In this document: positions 8,156 through 16,796 of the stretch, piece by piece
How the letters are laid out: each line of letters opens with the position of its first letter
How positions within the stretch are numbered: the stretch's first letter is position 1
From: Kurthia populi
GTDB lineage: Bacteria; Bacillota; Bacilli; Bacillales_A; Planococcaceae
Direction of reading: 5' to 3'
Assembly: GCF_042686175.1 (NCBI RefSeq)
Contig: NZ_JBHUOR010000135.1
Span: forward strand, 1-54,480
DNA: 54,480 bases
Made by a program: the position numbers and the translations under genes
Notes under the pieces: generated by a model
The model's database searches: none
What the model saw: the letters and a program-made list of their open reading frames with translations, nothing else
Told to the model about the DNA's origin: nothing

Positions 8156-9570
8156 TATATTATTTGGATACGTCTCGGAATTGACACGAGAACCTTGCTG
8201 CGTTTCAAGATACGTATAATTGGTTGCTTTACCAAAGGCGTAATTTTCATTTTTCCAATCAATTTCTGGTAAGTTGATTTTTTGAAGCTGGTTTTTTTGT
8301 AGCCATTTTCTGTTGCAATGAGTAGTTTATTTTTTTGTAAGCTAATTTTAGCTTTTACTACACCGTCGGATAATGTCATGCTTTGTGTGCCCATAATAGC
8401 CCCATTAAAATCTGCTTCGACAATCGACTGTGCGGGCCATTTTTTCGTTAATGTTGCGGAAACCTCTTTACTCGCCTCAGAGGTTAAAATAATTTGTTGT
8501 TTTGTAAATTCACCATAACCTTGTTCGACAATCCAATCATTTGCAAGCTTTTTGTTCCCAGTGACCATTTTAATGTCCAAATCAGATTCATCTTTCATTT
8601 TTAATAGCATGTGGTTTGTTGACCAGAATGGTGCAATTTGAAGGCGATTTAGATTGTAAATATTTTGTTCGGCGTCGTTATAGCTTTGGTAGTTTGTATT
8701 GAAATGTAGGGAGAAGAGATGTTGAATATTACGTTCATTCACCTTCTCAACACTGTCATCCATCATATTGTACATAGCATTTGAGTGCATAATGGCATAG
8801 GCTTTTGGTAGCGCGCCACCATCTTGCGTATAGAGCTTTTTCATCTTTGTATACTCATTTGTCAAACGCATGTCCATTTCTTCATTTGTTTCTTTTGGAA
8901 TCATATACTCATCGCGTAAATAATCCATTAAAAAGTGGTTGTAGTATTCGATTTTTGTTTTATCTGTAACATTCTTTTCAGCAATCTCACCGAGGTAGTT
9001 ACCATTTGGAGCATAGGCATTAATGTACGAAAGGTGATTACCATTTGTGCCATGCTCCCAGTAGCCACTGTCAACCATCGCTTGAATATCTTTTGTTGTT
9101 AGAAATTTATTGTCCTTACTTTGCATATTATCGGCATACGTAAACATCGTTGCTTTGAAATTTAACTCTTCGAGGGTAGCTTGTGAGAAAATACTTGAAT
9201 CGGTACGCCCATCTTCAAACGATAAGAACAGCGCTTTTTCAGGAAGCGGTGTTCCTTTGTTATAAAAATCAATAATTTGTTGCTGTGAAATTGTTGTAAA
9301 GCCTTGTTCCTTTAATATGTTAAGTTGTTTGTTTAATTGCTCACGTCCAATGTGTTTTGTTGAGCCGCTACGATCTACACCAAAGTACGAGATAGCAACA
9401 AAGCCTTTTGCATCATTTGCAGCTGCTTTTGGTTCTTCATAATGATAAAGAAAGAACACCGATTTGATGACAAAAAAGCCAGCAGCAATAATCGCAATGA
9501 CTTCTAAAATTGTACGGATGACCTTATGACGATTTTTTGCTTTGACATTTAATTCCTTATTTTTCGCCAT
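8155..9570 (-). CDS. Polysaccharide deacetylase, 5' part, frameshifted
   Basis: The 471-residue reading frame has a short basic N-terminus, one membrane helix (about 20-40), then an extracellular NodB-like domain. That domain has SFEDGRTD in place of the classic TFDDG, and EHGTNGNHLSY supplying histidine ligands. The start has GGAGG 8 nt upstream and overlaps the glycosyltransferase end by 14 nt. After about residue 426 (GYKK) the frame turns into lysine/isoleucine-rich nonsense, while the other frame carries the natural continuation. The intact ancestor would span 7841-9570. Its presumed role is to remove N-acetyl groups from the polymer outside the cell, like IcaB or PgaB. Confidence 0.85.
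   Translation of the reverse strand: MAKNKELNVKAKNRHKVIRTILEVIAIIAAGFFVIKSVFFLYHYEEPKAAANDAKGFVAISYFGVDRSGSTKHIGREQLNKQLNILKEQGFTTISQQQIIDFYNKGTPLPEKALFLSFEDGRTDSSIFSQATLEELNFKATMFTYADNMQSKDNKFLTTKDIQAMVDSGYWEHGTNGNHLSYINAYAPNGNYLGEIAEKNVTDKTKIEYYNHFLMDYLRDEYMIPKETNEEMDMRLTNEYTKMKKLYTQDGGALPKAYAIMHSNAMYNMMDDSVEKVNERNIQHLFSLHFNTNYQSYNDAEQNIYNLNRLQIAPFWSTNHMLLKMKDESDLDIKMVTGNKKLANDWIVEQGYGEFTKQQIILTSEASKEVSATLTKKWPAQSIVEADFNGAIMGTQSMTLSDGVVKAKISLQKNKLLIATENGYKKTSFKKSTYQKLIGKMKITPLVKQPIIRILKRSKVLVSIPRRIQII
8292..8298 (-). other. A7 homopolymer at the frameshift point
   Basis: Seven T on the plus strand give AAAAAAA in the gene. Adding one A joins GYKK to NQLQKINLPEIDW and restores one frame from 9570 to 7841. 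Such tracts are prone to real indels, sequencing error and polymerase slippage. Confidence 0.75.
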
Positions 9571-11371
9571 CTAGACGACCTCCTCGCTTTAGTGCCGCAC
9601 GACGCATTTTTCGTTCTTCTTTTAAACGACGTTCCTCTAAATCTTGTGGGGTATCGCGCGTTCCCCATGTAGATTTCCAGAAAGTAAACCAAGCAATTGG
9701 CATTTGCCAAAGTAGTACGAACTCATAAAATAATACGAATGTTAAACCATGTAACCAAAGTGTACTTTTACGGAATAACAGATGGGCAAAGCTTAGGAGT
9801 AGTGCCATAACTGTGAGTCCCACAACGAAAGTAGTAGGGAAAACCTGGTGTGCAATTGGGACATAAATTAAATTGTAGACAACGACAATAGGTGCCGCAA
9901 TCGGGACAATCAAGCCGACGATAAAGAACAGGAACATGAGCGGCTCTTTTTTCCACATAAACGTTAGTGCGCGTAGCGATTCACGTAGCCAAGAACGTTT
10001 CCAGCGCATTTGTTGCTTTAAAAATACATTAAATTGAGATGGCACAATTGTTGAACAAATCGCCGCATCTTGATAAGCAGTACGATGTGTTTTTAAAATA
10101 TAGTTTGTCATACTACGATCATCGCCAAAGGTAGCGGGGTGGCCTAAAAATTGTTGCTTTAACCAAGCCTTCTGATGCTTCTCAATTAAATCTTTACGAT
10201 AGCAGGATAGAGGGCCTGAGAGACATGTAACGACATCGAAATATGACTCGGCCGCTTTCATAATGCGGAAAGCGATGTAGTAACGCACGGTTTGTAACTT
10301 TGTCATCGTATTTGTATATTTATTTTCGACTTCTGTACGACCAGAAACGCCACCCATTTTAGGGTCTTGGAATGGCTGTACGATATTACGAATGGCATTT
10401 GGTTCTAAAAAGCTATCTGAATCGACGAAAACAATCAGTTCATGCTTTGCTTTTTCAACGCCGGCAACGAGTGCTTCGCGTTTGCCACTATTTTGCGCTA
10501 GACGAATCAATTGTAGGCGTTCTGCAATTTGAAAGCGCTCACCGTCTCTTGCTAATTCTTGAATCGTGAGCTGAGCATTACGGAATGTCTCATCTGTCGA
10601 GCAGTCATCAACAACGATAATTTCTAATTTATCAATCGGATAATCCTGGTCGACACATGTAGCAATTGTGCGGTGAATCCACTGTTCCTCATTAAAGGCT
10701 GGAATAATAATGGTGACACCCGGTTCATAATGTGGATTGATCGGAACATTTCGGTAAAAGAGCCCAAATACATAACGACTTAATAAAAACGTTGCAGCAA
10801 TTAAACTATATAAATAAAGGAATTTATTGAATTTAAAATACAATACACTTTCCGTACGCATTAGGAGCACGATGACAGCACAGAATAGTAAAAATAAACT
10901 TGCAGCAAAAATGGATAATCCCCAGCGTCTTTTTTTCATGTAACGGTTTAGTGGTTGTTCAAATTCAAAAGCTTGGTAGTAGTCACCATCTTCCTCGTAA
11001 GCACGAATAGGTGTAGCCCGGATGCTTACACGTGCCTCGTAACCCTCTGGCATAACGCCACCATCTATTTTAAATTTCAGGGTTACTGCTTGCTCAGTAT
11101 GAATGGGCTCATCTGAACGTACAAGCATGCCTTTATTAGAAATGTCTAAACAAGTGACGGTTTGGGCCGCTTCTTTTGTAGAGAGTAGTTTTACTGGAAA
11201 ATTGCTAACATAACGTTGACCTTGCTGGCGCTGTACGTATTGCTCATTTGCGTCTAAATCATTTGCTGAAATACCACGTCGGTCGACTTGATGGCGTATT
11301 TGATGTGGGTCTGGAATATTAGATAATTTACGTCGGTCTTTTTTCACCAATGTTAATACTTCTTGTATCAT
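9557..11371 (-). CDS. PilZ-domain processive family-2 glycosyltransferase
   Basis: The 604-residue membrane protein starts with a PilZ-like domain (about 40-145; R48/R53 and DISNKG at 76-81). Two membrane helices follow (about 155-210), then a GT2 catalytic domain with DD at 255-256, the DSD metal motif at 317-319, a GDD acid motif, and QQMRW at 453-457. Several C-terminal helices complete it. This is the architecture of processive synthases (cellulose, PNAG, hyaluronan), which couple synthesis to export. The start overlaps the upstream deacetylase stop (ATGA). PilZ suggests cyclic-di-GMP activation, although the arginines are spaced RxxxxR rather than the standard RxxxR. The exact polymer is unknown. 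Confidence 0.9.
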   Translation of the reverse strand: MIQEVLTLVKKDRRKLSNIPDPHQIRHQVDRRGISANDLDANEQYVQRQQGQRYVSNFPVKLLSTKEAAQTVTCLDISNKGMLVRSDEPIHTEQAVTLKFKIDGGVMPEGYEARVSIRATPIRAYEEDGDYYQAFEFEQPLNRYMKKRRWGLSIFAASLFLLFCAVIVLLMRTESVLYFKFNKFLYLYSLIAATFLLSRYVFGLFYRNVPINPHYEPGVTIIIPAFNEEQWIHRTIATCVDQDYPIDKLEIIVVDDCSTDETFRNAQLTIQELARDGERFQIAERLQLIRLAQNSGKREALVAGVEKAKHELIVFVDSDSFLEPNAIRNIVQPFQDPKMGGVSGRTEVENKYTNTMTKLQTVRYYIAFRIMKAAESYFDVVTCLSGPLSCYRKDLIEKHQKAWLKQQFLGHPATFGDDRSMTNYILKTHRTAYQDAAICSTIVPSQFNVFLKQQMRWKRSWLRESLRALTFMWKKEPLMFLFFIVGLIVPIAAPIVVVYNLIYVPIAHQVFPTTFVVGLTVMALLLSFAHLLFRKSTLWLHGLTFVLFYEFVLLWQMPIAWFTFWKSTWGTRDTPQDLEERRLKEERKMRRAALKRGGRLDGEK

Positions 11372-12792
11372 CTATCGTCACCTTCATTCGTGTAATAGTC
11401 ATAGTCTTCTAACATATCCGAGACTAAACGGAATTGATAGCCTCGTTCTTCGTAAGTCTCTAAAATTGTTGGTAACACAGTTAAGATATGGGAGTCGTCT
11501 AGAATATGCATGCCAAGAATACTACCTGGCTGCCCTTTATCGAGTACCGTATTTAATACTTTTTTTGATGAACGCGTCATGTCCCAGTCAAAAGATGCGA
11601 CATCATATAAAATAATGTAATCCATACCCCTTGCAGTAATCGCCTGTGCACTTTTATTGTCGATTGAACCATAAGGTGGACGATACATACGATTTCCTGG
11701 CTTTTGAATTGCATAAGAGATGGCTTTGTCAGTTTTTATAACGGATTCTTGTAAGCGTTTAGGCGTAAGAGTAGTGGAATCGTCATGGGCATAAGAGTGA
11801 TTTGCTACTTCATGTCCTTGGTCCACAATTTGTTTAGCAAGTTGCGGCGAAGTATGAACACCGTTTCCAATTAAGAAAAAGGTCGCTTTTACGTGATGCT
11901 CTCGTAAAATATTGAGCACCTTTGTAAGGGTTTCCTCACTGCTCCAGTCATCAAATGTAATCGCGAGTTCTTTTTTGCCATTTGTTTTGAAGCGTTTGAC
12001 AATGTTGGGCTGAACATCTTTATAATCTTCTGCATAATCTAAATTGTTTGTTTTATAGTTGTCGGTTAAATATACATGCTTCATCGCTTCTTTTATGGTG
12101 GTCATTTCATAGCCTTGTTTGGCGAACATTTTTTTAAGCATCGGTATGGCACGAATGACCTCATCATTTAAATACGTATTCAGTTCAAGAATCGAGCCAC
12201 TTTTTGCCCAGCGCTTCGCATATTTTGTGATTTCTTCAGCGCTTTGCAGGTCACCGTCTTTTGGATTGATATTATTCGTAACAACTTGCATGCCGAGTTC
12301 AGCAGCTGCTTGTTCGAAATTGCTACTTGAATCTCCAGAACGAGAACGAACTAAATTTGGTTCGATACCTAATTTATCCTTCATTACTTTATTAGCAAGG
12401 GAAATTTCTAAGTACGCTTCTTCATAAGTTAATTTCTCAGGCATGACAAAGTTTAACGTGTTATTTTCCACATCATGACCATCTGCTAAAATTCGTTTCA
12501 CAAGATCAGGGCGTTCAGCAACTTCAATACCAGGAATAAAGAAAGTTGCTGTTATATTATTCGCTTTTAATTCAGTGAGTAATTGGTCCATTTTGCCATC
12601 ATCTGCAAGTCCATTAAATGTAAGTGCGATGAGTTTTTCAGGGATTTTTACTTGTGAAATAGGTTCTACAGATTTTTTTGAAGGTGTTGCAATCGTTATT
12701 TTTTCATGTGCTTTTGTTACGGGTTGCGCCTCTTCTCCCGCACATCCTGCTAATAACATACAAGAGAGAAGAGTATAGCTTAATTTTTTCAT
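11368..12792 (-). CDS. Lipoprotein with tandem NodB deacetylase domains
   Basis: The 474-residue protein has a lipoprotein signal with lipobox LAGC (cysteine about 17). The C-terminal NodB domain (about 265-465) is complete: TFDDW, the HSYAH metal ligands, RPPYG and a late GMHIL histidine. The N-terminal domain (about 50-250) has the same fold pattern but altered key residues (TFNGLAD for TFDDG; HDVENNT for HEVxNHT), so it is probably catalytically dead. This is the first gene of the exopolysaccharide operon, with AAGGACGGTGA before the ATG, and should act at the outer face of the membrane on the nascent polymer. Confidence 0.9.
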   Translation of the reverse strand: MKKLSYTLLSCMLLAGCAGEEAQPVTKAHEKITIATPSKKSVEPISQVKIPEKLIALTFNGLADDGKMDQLLTELKANNITATFFIPGIEVAERPDLVKRILADGHDVENNTLNFVMPEKLTYEEAYLEISLANKVMKDKLGIEPNLVRSRSGDSSSNFEQAAAELGMQVVTNNINPKDGDLQSAEEITKYAKRWAKSGSILELNTYLNDEVIRAIPMLKKMFAKQGYEMTTIKEAMKHVYLTDNYKTNNLDYAEDYKDVQPNIVKRFKTNGKKELAITFDDWSSEETLTKVLNILREHHVKATFFLIGNGVHTSPQLAKQIVDQGHEVANHSYAHDDSTTLTPKRLQESVIKTDKAISYAIQKPGNRMYRPPYGSIDNKSAQAITARGMDYIILYDVASFDWDMTRSSKKVLNTVLDKGQPGSILGMHILDDSHILTVLPTILETYEERGYQFRLVSDMLEDYDYYTNEGDDR

Positions 12793-13061
12793 GTGCTCAC
12801 CGTCCTTGTTTGCTTTTTACTATAAATGACCCAAAAAAAATAAAATAACCTAGTTCATAAAGTCTATTTTTATATCTATTTAACTATTGTGAAATTAAAT
12901 TTAACTTATTTTTAATATTGATATAATTAAAAAGATATACTTAAGGTTAAAAAGAAGTTAAAAACAATGAGGAAAGACATGTTTTTGATATTCGGGATTT
13001 TCTAGCAATTATTTTACAAAAAAGAGGTTTGTTTCGATAAAAAGTGATAGGAGAGAATGTT

Positions 13062-13622
13062 ATGGTCATTCATTCAATTTTTGTGGAACAAGCGATGCTT
13101 GCTGTAATGAAAAAATACATTAATCCCCAGACAAAAAGTCAAACGTTTTCAGCTATTGTCTATAATCTTAGGCAAAAGCAAATGTACAACACGTTGTCGT
13201 CCTCCGTTTTATAAAAAGGTGCAACAATAGATAAGCGTGTACAGACAATCTATGCAAAATTTACGGCGGACAAAGCATTAACTGCAAGCAAGATTGTATA
13301 TTTACGTTTCCATACACTAGATAAAATGATTGTGGTTGAAAAAATGATGCGAAAGCGACGTATGATGGAAATAATGATGCGGATGGCGCGTACAAAATCG
13401 GATGTAGACATGACGGTTATGCATTTATTATCAACGATTTCAAAAAGTTCGTTGTCATCAGTCGAAAAGAAAGTTCTGATGAATCATTTGAAAGATGTAC
13501 AAAAACAGGATGAAAAAACAAAGGAATACGAACAAAAAACGAATAATCCGCTTGCTGAGCGTAGTTCTAAACGTATCGAAAAGCGTCAATCTTATGCGGA
13601 TGTTTTACGTGTCTATCGGTAA
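13062..13622 (+). pseudogene. Decayed gene with in-frame TAA
   Basis: A single frame opens at the ATG at 13062 (AGGAGAG upstream), runs 50 codons to a TAA at 13212, and continues open in the same frame to the TAA at 13620. The second part is a basic, Met/Lys/Arg-rich helical protein from KGATIDKRVQ to SYADVLRVYR. Together they would encode about 186 residues. Reinitiation at 13326 could still make a 98-residue product. I recognise no family. It is separated by 269 bp from the divergent exopolysaccharide operon. Confidence 0.55.
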
Positions 13623-13631
13623 TAAAAGATG

Positions 13632-13667
13632 AAAAAGACACCTCCAAATTTTTGGAGGTGTCTTTTT
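13632..13667. terminator. Bidirectional Rho-independent terminator
   Basis: A 16-bp perfect stem (AAAAAGACACCTCCAA and complement) with a short T loop serves the convergent pseudogene and the LysR gene. Confidence 0.9.
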
Positions 13668-13677
13668 AATGCAGAAG

Positions 13678-14550
13678 CTATTTTTGGTCGACATATTGTT
13701 GTAAGTAGGAAATAAAGCGTTTTGTAGCGGGTGCAATCGTTTTAAAGGAAGGTGCTGCAATGCCTATTGTACGGTATTCCTCAGGTTCTAATTTAATAAT
13801 ATGAATATTTTCAGGGATACGGAACATCGCTAATTCTGAAAGCACACTAATGCCCATACCATGCGATACCATTGAAAAGATGGCTTGGTCATCTGCTAGT
13901 TCAAAGCGGACATTGGGGATGATTTGTTGTTGCTTTAAAATCCGTCGTAAATCGTTGTCACTACCCTTTTTCGCACGAATAAATGGCTGTTCTTTAATAT
14001 CAGCCCATGTGACGGCATCAAGTTTTGTAAACGGATGATGCTCCTCCACAAAACAGACCATGCGATCTTTTTTAAGCGGAATAACATCCAATTGATAGGA
14101 AGTAGGGAGTGATACAAAACCGAAATCGACATAGCCATTCGCAATCCACGACTCAATGGCGTCATAATCTCCCTCGTAGAGTTGAATATCAATATTAGGG
14201 TAGAGTTCGGTGAACTGCTGTAAGATTTCTGGTAGCCACTGCGAAGATACACTTGAAAAAGTCCCGATGCGTACTTCACCAACGATAAGGCCGTTAATGT
14301 TGGCGATTTCTTGTGCCATTTCTTTTTGTGTTTTGAGCATGGCTTGCATATAGCTAAGCATACGTTCGCCGTTTGTTGTTAAATGAATACCCGCACGGCC
14401 GCGAGTTAATAACGAAAAGCCGTATTCCTTTTCTAAACTAGAGACAGCATGGCTAACGGCAGACTGCGTAAGTCCAAGTTTGTCGCCAGCTTTTGCAAAG
14501 CTTCCTAACTCAATAATTGTACTAATAATTTCAAATTTTGCTAGAGACAT
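13678..14550 (-). CDS. LysR-family transcriptional regulator
   Basis: The ATG at 14550 is chosen because AAGGAG lies 8 nt upstream; an ATG at 14556 sits only 2 nt from it. The 290-residue protein has the LysR winged helix-turn-helix at about 5-65 (GSFAKAGDKLGLTQSAVSHAVSSLE), then the two-lobed effector domain beginning VGEVRIGTFSS. It is divergent from a DMT-family transporter over a 118-bp gap. By the usual LysR arrangement it probably controls that transporter and itself in response to an unknown small molecule. Confidence 0.93.
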   Translation of the reverse strand: MSLAKFEIISTIIELGSFAKAGDKLGLTQSAVSHAVSSLEKEYGFSLLTRGRAGIHLTTNGERMLSYMQAMLKTQKEMAQEIANINGLIVGEVRIGTFSSVSSQWLPEILQQFTELYPNIDIQLYEGDYDAIESWIANGYVDFGFVSLPTSYQLDVIPLKKDRMVCFVEEHHPFTKLDAVTWADIKEQPFIRAKKGSDNDLRRILKQQQIIPNVRFELADDQAIFSMVSHGMGISVLSELAMFRIPENIHIIKLEPEEYRTIGIAAPSFKTIAPATKRFISYLQQYVDQK

Positions 14551-14608
14551 GACCATTTCTCCTTACGTGAATTTTTTTCATGTAAATCGTCAAAAACATT
14601 CATTTTTC

Positions 14609-14632
14609 TTATATGTATAAGGCTATTATAAT
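14609..14632 (+). promoter_or_regulatory. Candidate LysR operator and -10 box
   Basis: The palindrome TTATA-TG-TATAA (14609-14620) lies immediately upstream of a TATAAT (14627-14632) in the gap between the LysR gene and the transporter. The position fits a LysR binding site. No clear -35 box was found, as expected for an activator-dependent promoter. Confidence 0.35.
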
Positions 14633-14668
14633 AAGTTTTATATAATTTTGAAAGATAGGTGATACAAA

Positions 14669-15577
14669 ATGCACGAGACAAAAGAACGTACCTCGACGTT
14701 GCAAATGCGTGGCGATTTGATTATGGTCGTTGTGACATTATTTTGGGGCGCCTCGTATTTATTTATTAAAATGGGCTTAGGGTCAATTGAACCGAGCAAT
14801 TTATTAGCATTGCGTTTTGGTATTGCCTTTATATTAGCAGCAGTTGTTTTTTATAAACGGATGCGCAAAACGACATGGCTTATGCTGAAACATGCCTTTT
14901 TACTTGGCACTTTATTGTTTGCTTCATTGATTGTGGTAACCATTGGTGTCAAATCTACTTCGGCATCGAATGCAGGCTTTTTATTTAGTCTTGCGGTCGT
15001 ATTTGTGCCGTTATTATTAGCGTTATTTTATAAAAAACGTCCAGAACGGCATGTGTTATTTGGCGTTGTGCTATCTTTTATCGGTATTTGCTTGATGACG
15101 ATGACACATGGATTCGGTATTCGCATGGGGGATTTATTCATTATTATTGGTGCGCTATTATACGCATTGTACATATTAGTGACTGATCGTGTCGCAACGC
15201 AGAGTGATGCGCTTGCACTTGGCATTTGGCAGCTTGCATTTACAGCGCTTTGGGGACTCGTCATCGCATTTTTATTTGAAACACCTAAACTACCAGAAAC
15301 ATCAACTGCTTGGGTAGCGGTACTTGCTTTAGGTATTTTGTGCAGTGCGTGTGGTTTTATTGGACAAACGGTCGCGCAGCAATATACAACACCGCTTCGA
15401 ACGGGACTTATTTTCTCATTAGAGCCCGTATTTACGATTGCCTTTTCCTTCATTTTCTTACACGAAGTTTTAACGATGCAAGGCTATATAGGAGCGGCCT
15501 TTATGCTTATAGGTGTTATGACTGCTAAATTAGATTTGCGCTTGTTCCGCGCAGTCGAACGTGTAGAGTCTCATTAG
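14669..15577 (+). CDS. EamA/DMT-family transporter
   Basis: The 302-residue protein has ten predicted membrane helices in two EamA repeats. The first repeat starts LIMVVVTLFWGASYLFIKMG, and the second has the typical LEPVFTIAFSFIFLHE segment near the C-terminus. Family members export metabolites or amino acids across the cytoplasmic membrane. The substrate cannot be read from sequence. A divergent LysR regulator lies upstream and a terminator follows. Confidence 0.92.
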   Translation: MHETKERTSTLQMRGDLIMVVVTLFWGASYLFIKMGLGSIEPSNLLALRFGIAFILAAVVFYKRMRKTTWLMLKHAFLLGTLLFASLIVVTIGVKSTSASNAGFLFSLAVVFVPLLLALFYKKRPERHVLFGVVLSFIGICLMTMTHGFGIRMGDLFIIIGALLYALYILVTDRVATQSDALALGIWQLAFTALWGLVIAFLFETPKLPETSTAWVAVLALGILCSACGFIGQTVAQQYTTPLRTGLIFSLEPVFTIAFSFIFLHEVLTMQGYIGAAFMLIGVMTAKLDLRLFRAVERVESH

Positions 15578-15584
15578 GGTTTTT

Positions 15585-15616
15585 AGGAGTTTGGATAAAT
15601 ATCCGAGCTCCTTTTT
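15585..15616 (+). terminator. Rho-independent terminator
   Basis: An AGGAG...CTCCT outer stem with an inner GGATA/TATCC is followed by TTTTT. Confidence 0.7.
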
Positions 15617-15742
15617 GCTGTAAGTCAGGGGTTAGTAAAGATAACATTATATTAGTCCATCTCTCTATTTTCTTCATTTATTTTAAAAGAAAATGGGACG
15701 TTTTTGGCAGCTACTACGTCTATAAGTAAAGGGGGCAAAGAA

Positions 15743-16270
15743 ATGGAACAGGAAATACGGCTATACAGTAGCTATTTACATCAGGTTGCGTATTTGTATG
15801 TTAAGGACCGCGAGCTCGCAAAAGATGTTGTCCAGCAAGTATGGCTAAAGCGTTTGAAGAAGGTGGACCAGTTTCGTGCGGAAAGTCAGCTTAAAACGTA
15901 TTTAGTGCGGATGACGGTGAATGTATGTCATGATTTGTTACGTAAGCAGAAAAAATGGTATGAGCCGATGACAGAGAAAGTCGATTTTAGGACACCCGAA
16001 CGAAGACTACTACAAAAAGAACGCACAGAAAATCTGATTGGCGCGATACATACCCTCACATTTAAAGAGCGTGAAGTGATTATTTTACATTATTTTGAGG
16101 AATGGACAACGCCTGAAATTGCTTCCTGTTTGTCGATTACGTCCTCGGCGGTGCGCAGTCGATTACAGCGGGCACGCATGCATTTAAAGGAGAAATTGGA
16201 GGTGGCGATAGATGAAGAAGCAACTCGAAGCGGAATTGAAGCCTATTATGCTAACGGAACAAGAGATTGA
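15743..16270 (+). CDS. ECF-type RNA polymerase sigma factor
   Basis: The ATG at 15743 has AAAGGGGG 7 nt upstream; an earlier ATG at 15704 has none. The 175-residue protein holds sigma region 2 (about 1-70, with AKDVVQQVWLKRLKK and LVRMTVNVCHDLLRKQKK) and region 4 (about 95-150, with LTFKEREVIILHYFEEWTTPEIA and SAVRSRLQRARMHLKEKL). The last 20 residues overlap the next gene by 59 nt. ECF factors are usually held by a membrane anti-sigma factor encoded next door, and the downstream membrane protein is the candidate. Confidence 0.92.
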   Translation: MEQEIRLYSSYLHQVAYLYVKDRELAKDVVQQVWLKRLKKVDQFRAESQLKTYLVRMTVNVCHDLLRKQKKWYEPMTEKVDFRTPERRLLQKERTENLIGAIHTLTFKEREVIILHYFEEWTTPEIASCLSITSSAVRSRLQRARMHLKEKLEVAIDEEATRSGIEAYYANGTRD

Positions 16271-16796
16271 ACGCATCGTGCGAGAAACGCAAACGGTGAC
16301 GAAACCCTCTCGAAAACCAATGCTTATCAGTGTCGCATGGGTAGCGACAGCCTTGTTATTTTTTGTACTATTACTGCCGACTTTTACGACAACGTTACAT
16401 ACGGGCGCTACAGTCGCGTTTAACTGGTGGTACGCTATCGTTGTGCTTATTTTTTTAAGTCACATCGTCTATATTTATTTACTAAGACGTGTGAAACAAA
16501 CGATTTACTGTCCATCATGTGGGGAGGAGCTTTCCGAGCGTTATTTACGTAAAAAAATGTGGAAGGGAAAAACACCCTGTCCTCGTTGTGGGACAACAAC
16601 ATTTCGCTTGCGAATGCGCAAAAAAATGTTTGGCTTCCAATTTTATTTACTGGCGATGCTGCAGTTTGAAGCATTTGTTTTTCATACAATTGGCTGGCCT
16701 ATTTTCTTTAGTTTTTTAATTGTTTTCGTGTTATATGGATTCTTTTTTTATCATGTATCTTCTAATGGATGTGAAACAGTTGAAAGCCTATGGTGA
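16212..16796 (+). CDS. Zinc-ribbon membrane protein, possible anti-sigma
   Basis: The 194-residue protein has a cytosolic N-terminal tail (about 1-35), two membrane helices (about 38-60 and 72-93), a basic zinc ribbon with CPSC and CPRC pairs, and two more C-terminal helices. GGAGG lies 9 nt upstream, within the sigma gene. It is translationally tied to the ECF sigma gene, which makes an anti-sigma or signal-sensing role plausible. However, it lacks the ZAS-type HxxxCxxC motif, so the role is inference. It overlaps the convergent DUF1284 gene by 9 nt. Confidence 0.75.
   Translation: MKKQLEAELKPIMLTEQEIERIVRETQTVTKPSRKPMLISVAWVATALLFFVLLLPTFTTTLHTGATVAFNWWYAIVVLIFLSHIVYIYLLRRVKQTIYCPSCGEELSERYLRKKMWKGKTPCPRCGTTTFRLRMRKKMFGFQFYLLAMLQFEAFVFHTIGWPIFFSFLIVFVLYGFFFYHVSSNGCETVESLW

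Noticed and set aside
12793..13061. Strong promoter for the exopolysaccharide operon
   Set aside because: A TATAGT is present on the minus strand, but no acceptable -35 is found at 16-18 nt. Not enough to annotate.
1395..13622. Stop-codon reassignment or readthrough explaining two in-frame TAA
   Set aside because: All other genes use TAA as a normal stop and no recoding signal was seen. Simple nonsense mutation is the better explanation.
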